The translations under genes and the position numbers were made by a program. 64,000 bases of DNA. It comes from Niastella caeni (GTDB lineage: Bacteria; Bacteroidota; Bacteroidia; Chitinophagales; Chitinophagaceae). The stretch lies in the NCBI RefSeq assembly GCF_004834005.1, contig NZ_STFF01000014.1, positions 96,761 through 160,760 of the forward strand, written 5' to 3'. The notes under the pieces are model-generated. The model had not been told where the DNA came from and ran no database searches. It worked only from the letters and a program-made list of their open reading frames with translations. This document shows positions 45,081-51,943 of the stretch, one piece after another (position 1 is the first letter of the stretch; every line of letters begins with the position of its first letter).

Positions 45081-45119
45081 TAGTAAAATATTCCATCATT
45101 TCAGTTAAACCTGACATTG
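45081..45119 (+). promoter_or_regulatory. 39-nt shared regulatory motif, copy 1
   Basis: A 24-nt block with core ATATTCCATCATTT, then 7 variable bases, then TGACATTG. The same block, spacing and orientation occur at 56034-56072 upstream of the second SusC gene; within the two blocks only two positions differ. A TTACGTGTA lies 13 nt upstream, and its reverse complement TACACGTAA precedes the other copy. The nearest downstream gene is the MaoC gene, 434 nt away. It is likely a binding site for a regulator shared by both operons. Confidence 0.6.
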
Positions 45120-45198
45120 ATGCCCCTGCCTAAAATGTGTAGCTTTCCACTTTAAAGCGTTCAGTGTTGGTTATTTAGCAAAAGCAGCAAGGACGAGG

Positions 45199-45306
45199 CG
45201 TGCCACGTTGTGCCTGCATTGTTTTTGTATCTACAAACGACGATAAAGGCCAGTTAACAATTACCTGAAGTTCTCAAAAGCGACTGTCTCAAACTGACGT
45301 GGCACG
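45199..45306. other. spaced 10-bp inverted repeat upstream of the MaoC gene
   Basis: CGTGCCACGT at 45199-45208 is the exact reverse complement of ACGTGGCACG at 45297-45306, with 88 nt between. It could be a leader-RNA stem or a pair of protein sites. No gene is seen between the arms. Confidence 0.35.
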
Positions 45307-45553
45307 TCTTTCCATCAACCCCGAATGTGATAAAAGACAGTTCTTAACAGGCATCCGATTAATGGAACTGGTTGTAAAACGCCTGACACCTATTTACGAT
45401 TGAAATAGTTGCGCTTATGAAAAAACGTATGGGAGCCATATCAGCCAATTCAACCTGCCTGTGCTATATAATTATAAGGACATCACTTCCGACCATCGTC
45501 CTGTTTTAATGTAATAAATTGATTGAAGATCATCAGCTAATTCCACATCCTGT

Positions 45554-45997
45554 ATGGGTATCACTAAATATTTTGAAGAATTTAAACTGAATGAGAAGCG
45601 GCAAACCGGCGGACGCACGGTTACCGAAACCGATATTGTTATTCATGCAGGACAATCGGGCGATTTCTTTCCTCATCATATGGATGAAGAATGGTGCAAA
45701 ACCCAACCCTTTAAAAAACGCATTGCACATGGCACTCTCATCTTTACCATCGCAGTTGGCTTGACCGCGCATGTTATCAATGAAGTGTCTATGACCTATG
45801 GATACGACCGCCTCCGTTTTATTAAGCCTGTTTTTATTGGCGACACTATTAAAGCTACCGTTACTATTTCAAATATAAAAGATCATAAAAAGCCGGGATT
45901 TGGCCTGGTTACCGAACTGGTAGAAGTGTTTAACCAGCACGGTGAGTTAGTGATGGTTTGCGAACACGTATTGTTAGTGCATAAAAAAGAAAGTTAG
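45554..45997 (+). CDS. MaoC-family hydratase/dehydratase
   Basis: This 147-residue hot-dog-fold protein resembles (R)-specific enoyl-CoA hydratases. The active-site segment is SGDFFPHHMD with Asp37 and His42 at the catalytic positions; the usual Asn of GDxNPxH is Phe39. GTLIFTIAVGLT and the C-terminal VTELVEVFNQHGELVMVCEHVLLV complete the fold. It probably hydrates or dehydrates a small acyl-CoA. It is the first gene of a run with a solute-binding protein and a CoA-transferase (5-nt and overlapping junctions), which suggests one pathway. Confidence 0.87.
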   Translation: MGITKYFEEFKLNEKRQTGGRTVTETDIVIHAGQSGDFFPHHMDEEWCKTQPFKKRIAHGTLIFTIAVGLTAHVINEVSMTYGYDRLRFIKPVFIGDTIKATVTISNIKDHKKPGFGLVTELVEVFNQHGELVMVCEHVLLVHKKES

Positions 45998-46002
45998 GAG
46001 AT

Positions 46003-47169
46003 ATGTCTGAAATTGTTTTGAATGGAATTACCTGGGGACACAGCAGAGGCATCACACCTTTGCTGGCTGCTGCACAACGCTATTCGGAACTGTATCCGAA
46101 TGTGACAATACAGTGGAAGAAAAGAACATTACAGGAGTTTGCCGATTTCCCGCTCGAAAAACTGGTAAATGATTATGATCTGTTGATCATCGATCATCCC
46201 TGGGTGGGCTGTGCCGCTGCTACCAACAGCGTATTGCCGTTGGATGAATATTTACCAGCCGCTTACCTCCAGGATCAATCGAGGAATACGGTGGGCGATT
46301 CGCATATAAGTTATTACTTCGATAACCATCAATGGGCACTGGCTATTGACGCAGCTACACCTGCGGCCAGTTATCGGGCCAACCTGTTGCAACAACACCG
46401 TGTGAACGTGCCCGATACCTGGGATGCATTGATGGCGCTGGCCAAAGAGGGGAAAGTGGCCATTCCAGCTATTCCCATCGACATCCTCATGAACTTTTAT
46501 ATGTTCTGTATTGCGCTGGGGGAGGAACCGTTCAGGCAAACCGGTCAGGTGGTAAGCAAAGAAATTGGCGTACAGGCATTGCAAACTATGCGTGAGCTGT
46601 ATTCGAAGATCGATAAAAAATTGTTCGCCTGTAATCCTATCCAGGTCGCTGAACTCATGTCTTCCACCAATGATTACTGGTATTGTCCCTTCGCGTATTG
46701 CTATTCTAATTATTCCAGACTGGGATATGCGAAATACCCGCTTACCTATGCCAACCTGGTTTGGTTTGGCAAAAGAAGGTTCCGCAGCACTATTGGCGGA
46801 ACAGGATTAGCGGTGTCGTCATATACTAAACATAAGCAATATGCCGTTGACTTTGCGGCCTGGGTTTGCAGCGAGGAATGCCAGCGTACTTTTTATGTGC
46901 AGCATGGCGGACAGCCGGGGCACCTGGCTGCCTGGACGAACAACATGGCTAACGTGCTTACCAACAGTTTTTTCCATACCGTATTACCGGTTATGAAGAA
47001 CGGGTACATGCGTCCGCGTTATAATGGGTATCTTCATTTTCAGGACCATGCCGGCGACCCGGTTCAACAATATATGCTACAGGGCGGAAACCCCGAAACT
47101 GTACTGGAAGAAATAGACCGTATTTATCAACAAAGCCTTGTAGGCGAAAAAATGAGCTTGTCTTTATGA
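46003..47169 (+). CDS. solute-binding-protein fold, no signal peptide, no permease nearby
   Basis: This 388-residue protein looks like a family 1 ABC sugar-binding protein: IVLNGITWGHSRGITPLLAAAQRYSELYPNVTIQWK split over residues 4-39, DLLIIDHPWVG, PDTWDALMALAKEG, GTGLAVSSYTKHKQYAVDFAAWV, and RPRYNGYLHFQDHAGDP. It begins MSEIVLNG with no signal peptide or lipobox, and no ABC permease or ATPase is in the window. It is therefore predicted to be cytoplasmic. GGAG precedes the start. The CoA-transferase start overlaps its stop (ATGA). Its role in a CoA pathway is unknown; it might bind or deliver a substrate, or act as an enzyme. Confidence 0.75.
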   Translation: MSEIVLNGITWGHSRGITPLLAAAQRYSELYPNVTIQWKKRTLQEFADFPLEKLVNDYDLLIIDHPWVGCAAATNSVLPLDEYLPAAYLQDQSRNTVGDSHISYYFDNHQWALAIDAATPAASYRANLLQQHRVNVPDTWDALMALAKEGKVAIPAIPIDILMNFYMFCIALGEEPFRQTGQVVSKEIGVQALQTMRELYSKIDKKLFACNPIQVAELMSSTNDYWYCPFAYCYSNYSRLGYAKYPLTYANLVWFGKRRFRSTIGGTGLAVSSYTKHKQYAVDFAAWVCSEECQRTFYVQHGGQPGHLAAWTNNMANVLTNSFFHTVLPVMKNGYMRPRYNGYLHFQDHAGDPVQQYMLQGGNPETVLEEIDRIYQQSLVGEKMSLSL

Positions 47170-48317
47170 GTCGATTGCCTTTGCAGGGATTATTGGTGCT
47201 GGAGTTCAGTCAGTATCTGTCTGGCCCATCTGCCGGTTTGCGCCTGGCCGACCTGGGGGCGCGTGTCATTAAAGTGGAACGTCCGCAGACGGGTGATGCC
47301 GGCCGCCGATTGTCTATCAAAAATCTCTGGACAGACGACAGCTCGATGTTGTTTCATACCATCAACCGCAATAAAGAAAGTTATACGGCCGATCTGAAGA
47401 ATGCAGATGATCTGGCATTGGTAAAAAAACTGATCGAAAAAGCGGATGTGCTTACCCATAACTTCAGGCCCGGTATCATGGAGAAAGTAGGGCTGGGGTA
47501 TTCTGAAGTAATAAAACTCAATTCACGTATCATATATGGCGCCATCAGCGGCTACGGCAAAGAAGGACCCTGGAAAAACAGGCCGGGCCAGGATCTGCTG
47601 TTGCAATCGATGAGCGGCCTTGCATACACTACAGGTAACGCCAAAGACAATCCCATGCCTTTTGGCCTGGCCATTGCCGATAACTTATGCGGTTCGCAAC
47701 TGGTGCAGGGCATTCTGAGCGCATTGATAAGAAGGCATAAGACCGGCACGGGCGCTTTAATTGAAGTGAGCCTGCTTGAATCGTTGCTCGATTTCCAATT
47801 TGAATTATTAACTACTTATCATAGCAGTGGTAAATTGCCAAAGCGCAGTAATGTAAATAACGGTCACCCGTTATTGCATGCGCCTTATGGTATTTACGCT
47901 ACCACCGACGGTCATATTGCCATTGCCATGGTCGATATAAACCAATTGGCGAAAGCCATTGGCTGTAATGAACTGATGGCTTACGATCAAAAAGTAGCGT
48001 TCAGTTTGCGTGATGAGATCAAGACGGTACTGGCTAAACACCTGTCGACCCAATCGGCGGCGTACTGGTTAGAAAAATTACATGCCAAAGACCTGTGGGC
48101 GATGGAAGTGCTCGATTGGGAAAGATTGACAAAACTGGAAGCGTATAAATGTTTGCAAATGGAGCAAACGATCACTACTACGCAGGGAAAAAATATTACA
48201 ACCACCCGTTGCCCGATACGCATCAACGGAGAAAGGATCTTTTCTCCCAAACCGGCGCCGCAATTGGGGGAGCATACGGAGGCGATAAATAGAGAGTTGA
48301 TTGGAAGAAAGGTGTGA
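47166..48317 (+). CDS. class III CoA-transferase (CaiB/BaiF), paralogue 1
   Basis: This 383-residue cytoplasmic enzyme moves CoA between carboxylic acids. Blocks: VLEFSQYLSGPSAGLRLADLGARVIKVE at residues 11-38, NRNKESYTADLKN, HNFRPGIMEKVGLGY, and GKEGPWKNRPGQDLLLQSMSG with the predicted catalytic Asp143. The C-terminal TTTRCPIRINGERIFSPKPAPQLGEHT is typical. It starts inside the solute-binding-protein stop codon. It is similar along its whole length to the next CoA-transferase, so the two arose by duplication and may pair as a heterodimer. Confidence 0.9.
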   Translation: MSRLPLQGLLVLEFSQYLSGPSAGLRLADLGARVIKVERPQTGDAGRRLSIKNLWTDDSSMLFHTINRNKESYTADLKNADDLALVKKLIEKADVLTHNFRPGIMEKVGLGYSEVIKLNSRIIYGAISGYGKEGPWKNRPGQDLLLQSMSGLAYTTGNAKDNPMPFGLAIADNLCGSQLVQGILSALIRRHKTGTGALIEVSLLESLLDFQFELLTTYHSSGKLPKRSNVNNGHPLLHAPYGIYATTDGHIAIAMVDINQLAKAIGCNELMAYDQKVAFSLRDEIKTVLAKHLSTQSAAYWLEKLHAKDLWAMEVLDWERLTKLEAYKCLQMEQTITTTQGKNITTTRCPIRINGERIFSPKPAPQLGEHTEAINRELIGRKV

Positions 48318-48345
48318 ATGTAAGTGGTGAATGGTCAATTTATTC

Positions 48346-48456
48346 GGTTGCCGGTTACCTGGTACCAGTTACCAGGTAAAAAAATCGGAGATCCCGACAA
48401 TAGGTAGAGCGATCGCTAATCAAGGCCCGGCAACTGGCAACCGGTAACTGGTAACA
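48346..48456 (+). repeat. heptad hairpin element, GGTTACC/GGTAACT words (4 + 4 units)
   Basis: Left arm GGTTGCC, GGTTACC, TGGTACC, AGTTACC at 48346-48373. Right arm GGCAACT, GGCAACC, GGTAACT, GGTAACA at 48429-48456. It separates the two CoA-transferase genes. Same word family as 35487-35542 and 37685-37712. Confidence 0.9.
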
Positions 48457-48487
48457 GTTACATATTCCACAAATCTTAAAACAAAGA

Positions 48488-49660
48488 ATGAAGCCGCTTC
48501 AGGACATAATCGTTGTTGATTTCAGCCAGTTTTTATCTGGCCCTTCGGCTGGTTTACGACTGGCCGATATGGGGGCGCAGGTAATCAAGATAGAGCGAAC
48601 GGGCATTGGTGATATCTGCCGGCAGCTATATGTATCGAATGTGATGATAGAAGGGGAGTCAACCATTTTTCATGCCATCAACCGCAACAAACAATCGTAT
48701 GCCGCTGATCTTAAAAATGCGGAAGACCTCGAAAAAGTAAAAAAGATCATAGCCCAGGCAGATGTATTGATGCATAATTTCCGCCCTGGTGTAATGGAAA
48801 GGCTGGGACTGGATTATGAAACGGTAAAAGCCATTAACCCGCAGATCGTATATGCCGAAGTAAGCGGTTATGGCAATGAAGGGCCCTGGAAAGACCTGCC
48901 CGGTCAGGACCTGTTGTTGCAAGCCGTATCAGGGTTAACCTGGTTAAGCAGCAACCGCAGCGATAGTCCAACCCCCATGGGCGTTGCCGTGGTAGATATT
49001 TTGGCCGGAACCCATATTGCGCAGGGTATCCTGGCCGCTTTACTGCAACGCACCATTACCAATGAAGGAAGCCTGGTGCAGGTAAGTATGCTTGAATCGA
49101 TACTCGATTTTCAATTTGAAGTACTAACCTGTTTTTATAACGATGGGCGCGAACTGCCCGTGCGGAGTGAAATAAATAATGGACATGCTTATCTGTCGGC
49201 TCCATATGGTATTTATAAAACAGCCGATGGATACCTGGCGCTGGCTATGGGAAACATTACCCAACTGGCCACGTTGCTTCAGTGCCACCCGCTGAGGAAT
49301 TTTACCAATACCGCAGAGTGGTTTGAGAAGCGGGATGAAATAAAAACCATCCTGGCCAATCATTTACTGGCCCGCGATACAGATGCCTGGCTGGCCGTGT
49401 TGGAACCTGCGGATATCTGGTGTGCCAAGGTATTGGATTACGATACGCTGGTTCAGGAGAACGGCTACCAGATGCTGAATATGGAATTGAAAGTAAAGAC
49501 CAGCAATGGGCTTTCGATAACAACTACCCGTTGTCCTATCAGGATAGATGGCGAGATCTTTACTTCAGGGATTGGTGCGCCGCTGCTGGGCGAGCATAAT
49601 GAACAGATAGAAGAACAGTTTGGCCTCAAAAAAGAGCCAATATCCGATTATGAAGTGTAA
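48488..49660 (+). CDS. class III CoA-transferase (CaiB/BaiF), paralogue 2
   Basis: This 390-residue paralogue of the preceding enzyme has the same blocks: VVDFSQFLSGPSAGLRLADMGAQVIKIE, NRNKQSYAADLKNAEDL, HNFRPGVMERLGLDY and NEGPWKDLPGQDLLLQAVSG with the predicted catalytic Asp141. The C-terminus TTTRCPIRIDGEIFTSGIGAPLLGEH is also conserved. The pair differs mainly in the region after residue 250. Two class III transferases side by side are known to form heteromers, as in succinyl-CoA:malate CoA-transferase of the 3-hydroxypropionate cycle. Whether that holds here is inference. Confidence 0.9.
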   Translation: MKPLQDIIVVDFSQFLSGPSAGLRLADMGAQVIKIERTGIGDICRQLYVSNVMIEGESTIFHAINRNKQSYAADLKNAEDLEKVKKIIAQADVLMHNFRPGVMERLGLDYETVKAINPQIVYAEVSGYGNEGPWKDLPGQDLLLQAVSGLTWLSSNRSDSPTPMGVAVVDILAGTHIAQGILAALLQRTITNEGSLVQVSMLESILDFQFEVLTCFYNDGRELPVRSEINNGHAYLSAPYGIYKTADGYLALAMGNITQLATLLQCHPLRNFTNTAEWFEKRDEIKTILANHLLARDTDAWLAVLEPADIWCAKVLDYDTLVQENGYQMLNMELKVKTSNGLSITTTRCPIRIDGEIFTSGIGAPLLGEHNEQIEEQFGLKKEPISDYEV

Positions 49661-49671
49661 TTGAAGGAAAA

Positions 49672-49767
49672 GCGAGTAGTAAGTAGTAAATGGCGAGTAG
49701 GGAATACAAATAAATCTCGCGAGACTCGAATAGAAGCCCCACTAGCCACTAGCTACTAGCCACTAGT
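49672..49767 (+). repeat. heptad hairpin element, GCGAGTA/CACTAGC words (5 + 4 units)
   Basis: Left arm GCGAGTA, GTAAGTA, GTAAATG, GCGAGTA, GGGAATA at 49672-49706. Right arm CACTAGC, CACTAGC, TACTAGC, CACTAGT at 49740-49767. Loop 33 nt. Same family as 39531-39607. The rest of the gap to 49872 shows nothing clear. Confidence 0.9.
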
Positions 49768-49872
49768 TTCTTCAGTAATGGTTAATGGTGAAAATGTTAT
49801 AGCTATATTTTTTAGCATGTATCTTGTGCCGCGCATTAACATTATTCACTATTTGGTATTAAACGGATTGCC

Positions 49873-50718
49873 ATGGAAATGATCGACACCCATGTTCATG
49901 TTTGGAATTTCGAAAAAGCAGCGTACGAGTGGTTAAAGAATGATACGTCGATTCTTAACCGTAATTACAATATTGAAGAATTGCAGGCAGAAGTAGAAAA
50001 GACCGCTATTACCGGCGGTGTGTTGGTACAGGCAGCCAATAATTTTGAAGATACCAACTGGATGTTGCAGGTTGCCAATGCAACCGGCTTTATAAAAGGG
50101 GTAGTAGGCTGGATGCCGTTAAAAGACCCTACGTTCACAGCAACCGCCCTCAAAGAATACCTTGGCAATCCTTATTTTAAGGGAGTTCGCCACCTGATTC
50201 ACGATGAACCCGATCCGCAATGGTTGTTACAGTCAACGGTAACCCAAAGTCTTTCTGTACTGGCTGCATATGATGTACCGTATGATGTAGTAGGCGTAAC
50301 GCCGCAGCATCTTATTACTACGCTTGAAGTAGCACAGAAAGTACCTGAGTTACGATTGATGCTCGATCACATGAACCAACCGCCCATTGTTACCGGCGAC
50401 CGGTTTGGGGTATGGGGAGAATTGATGAAGGCCGCGGCATCGCACAGGAATATTTATGTAAAGATCTCCGGACTGGGTACCTGCGCTAAAAAAGGCACTG
50501 CCTGGACGGCCGACGATATTCAACCGTATATTGAATTTGTGCTGGAACATTTTGGTGAGAACCGTTGCGTAACAGGAGGCGATTGGCCGGTATCATTACT
50601 GGCGGGCAGTTATCAGCAAACCTGGCAGCAGTATTTGAAAGTATTATCAAAGACGTTGAATGAGGCGGCGCTGCAGAAAGTGGTGAACACCAATGCGGTA
50701 ACGTTTTATAATCTGTAA
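49873..50718 (+). CDS. amidohydrolase family 2, L-fucono/L-rhamnono-lactonase-like
   Basis: This 281-residue TIM-barrel hydrolase has the metal-binding HxH at the N-terminus (IDTHVHVWNF, His7 and His9). Further blocks are GVLVQAANNFEDTNWMLQVA, GVVGWMPLKDP, FKGVRHLIHDEPDPQWL near residue 98, ELRLMLDHMNQPPI with its His near 172, VYVKISGLGT-like NIYVKISGLGTC, and the closing Asp region GGDWPVSLLAGSY. These match sugar-acid lactonases of the amidohydrolase superfamily. RhaT is encoded 18 nt downstream, so an imported deoxysugar may be oxidised to a lactone and opened here; no matching sugar dehydrogenase is obvious except the oxidoreductase at 52 kb. Confidence 0.82.
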   Translation: MEMIDTHVHVWNFEKAAYEWLKNDTSILNRNYNIEELQAEVEKTAITGGVLVQAANNFEDTNWMLQVANATGFIKGVVGWMPLKDPTFTATALKEYLGNPYFKGVRHLIHDEPDPQWLLQSTVTQSLSVLAAYDVPYDVVGVTPQHLITTLEVAQKVPELRLMLDHMNQPPIVTGDRFGVWGELMKAAASHRNIYVKISGLGTCAKKGTAWTADDIQPYIEFVLEHFGENRCVTGGDWPVSLLAGSYQQTWQQYLKVLSKTLNEAALQKVVNTNAVTFYNL

Positions 50719-50736
50719 TAACGAGTGCTTTAACCA

Positions 50737-51774
50737 ATGGAAGTAATAACCGGAGTCATATATCATTCAGTAGGGGCCTCTTGCGCAGCCATGTGTTACA
50801 CGCCGCAACGAAAAGTGGCGCAATGGTCGTGGCAAACGTATTGGCTGGCCCAGGCAGCCATTTGCTGGTTGTTATTACCACTGGTGATAGCATGGCTTAC
50901 CATTCCTGAAATAGGCAGCGTATTACGCGAAGCGCCTTCCGATGCTATGGTAAAAACATTCGTTTTTGGCGTTGCTTACGGTATTGGCGGAACGGCGTTT
51001 GGCATGGCCATCAGGTATGTAGGTTTTTCATTGACCTATGCCATTGCGGTTGGCATTTCCTGTGTGTTAGGTACGTTGCTGCCACCGCTGGTACATGGGC
51101 AATTGGCTTCGTTGTTTAGCCAGAACGGCGCGAGCTGGGTCATGGCAGGGATCGTGATCGGCGCATTGGGAATAGCGTGTTGTGGCGTGGCCGGCAGGTT
51201 TAAAGAACATGATCTGAAGATAAACCAAACAATAGGGCATTCATTTTCGCTGGCCAAAGGATTGCCGCTTTGTTTACTGGCGGGCGTACTGTCGGCCGTG
51301 TATGGGTTTTCGATAGATCAGGGCGAACCTATTGCAGCAGTAGCGGCCAAATATGGCAGTGGCAATTTCAAGATCAATATTGTTTATATTTTTTCAAATA
51401 CCGGAGCTTTTGTATCTACCCTTATATATTGCATATACCTGCACCGCAAAGAAAAAACGTTTGGCGAGTACCGGCAAAATGGCCCGAACAACCGTTTACT
51501 GGTTAATTTTGTCATGGCTGTGCTCACCGGCTTGTTGTGGTATTCACAATTCTTCTTTTATGGGTTGGGGCATGTGCGCATGGGAAAATATCAATATAGC
51601 AGTTGGGCCATACACATGATCATGCTGGTATTGTTCAGTTCGGTAGCCGGATTGTTGTTGAAAGAATGGGTGAAATGCCGCCGAAAAACAATTGGCACGC
51701 TTGTATTGGCCCTGGTTATTTTGGTAGCAGCGGTGCTTGCCTTAACGTATGGAAACTATTTAGGTAGTTTGTAG
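50737..51774 (+). CDS. rhaT: L-rhamnose:proton symporter
   Basis: This 345-residue inner-membrane protein has ten hydrophobic helices of the drug/metabolite transporter superfamily. RhaT hallmarks: HSVGASCAAMCYTPQRKVAQWSWQTYWLAQAAICWLLLP split over residues 7-47, FVFGVAYGIGGTAFGMAIRYVG near 70-90, AIAVGISCVLGTLLPPLVHG, AGVLSAVYGFSIDQGEPIA, and LLWYSQFFFYGLGHVRMG. It is separated by 47 kb from the rhamnose catabolic genes at the left edge. It is 18 nt after the lactonase gene and probably cotranscribed, so it may serve that pathway as well as, or instead of, the RhaMIB route. Confidence 0.93.
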   Translation: MEVITGVIYHSVGASCAAMCYTPQRKVAQWSWQTYWLAQAAICWLLLPLVIAWLTIPEIGSVLREAPSDAMVKTFVFGVAYGIGGTAFGMAIRYVGFSLTYAIAVGISCVLGTLLPPLVHGQLASLFSQNGASWVMAGIVIGALGIACCGVAGRFKEHDLKINQTIGHSFSLAKGLPLCLLAGVLSAVYGFSIDQGEPIAAVAAKYGSGNFKINIVYIFSNTGAFVSTLIYCIYLHRKEKTFGEYRQNGPNNRLLVNFVMAVLTGLLWYSQFFFYGLGHVRMGKYQYSSWAIHMIMLVLFSSVAGLLLKEWVKCRRKTIGTLVLALVILVAAVLALTYGNYLGSL

Positions 51775-51794
51775 CCTGCCTGCCGGCAGGCAGG
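51775..51794. repeat. 20-bp perfect GC-rich palindrome
   Basis: CCTGCCTGCC followed by its exact reverse complement, immediately after the rhaT stop and abutting the next heptad array. It could act as a short transcript-end hairpin; the following T content is modest. Similar CCTGCCGGCAGG words are common between genes in Bacteroidota. Confidence 0.8.
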
Positions 51795-51911
51795 TTTGTT
51801 GTTTGTAGTTTGTTGTTTGAAGTTTGTTGTTGCTTCGCTATTCGGGAAGCAGAATAATTTATCGGCGTGCTGAACATGCAGAACCACAAACCATAAACTA
51901 CAAACCATAAA
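51794..51911 (+). repeat. heptad hairpin element, GTTTGTT/CCATAAA words (5 + 4 units)
   Basis: Left arm GTTTGTT, GTTTGTA, GTTTGTT, GTTTGAA, GTTTGTT at 51794-51828. Right arm CCACAAA, CCATAAA, CTACAAA, CCATAAA at 51884-51911. Loop 55 nt. The right arm equals 20747-20774 unit for unit. Confidence 0.93.
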
Positions 51912-51915
51912 CTGC

Positions 51916-51923
51916 TACATTTG
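51916..51923 (+). promoter_or_regulatory. candidate -7 box (TACATTTG) before the oxidoreductase gene
   Basis: An exact TAnnTTTG match 5 nt after the right arm of the hairpin element. The predicted transcript would start near 51930, after the A of the ATG at 51929, which supports use of the GTG at 51944 as start codon. Confidence 0.45.
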
Positions 51924-51943
51924 TCACTATGTACAATTTATAA

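Noticed and set aside
45418..45513. 30-codon ORF upstream of the MaoC gene
   Set aside because: Too short, no recognisable signal or conserved context visible.
70..51911. Possible CRISPR arrays from the many short tandem repeats
   Set aside because: Units are 7-8 nt, directly adjacent and degenerate, with no spacers; no cas genes are present.
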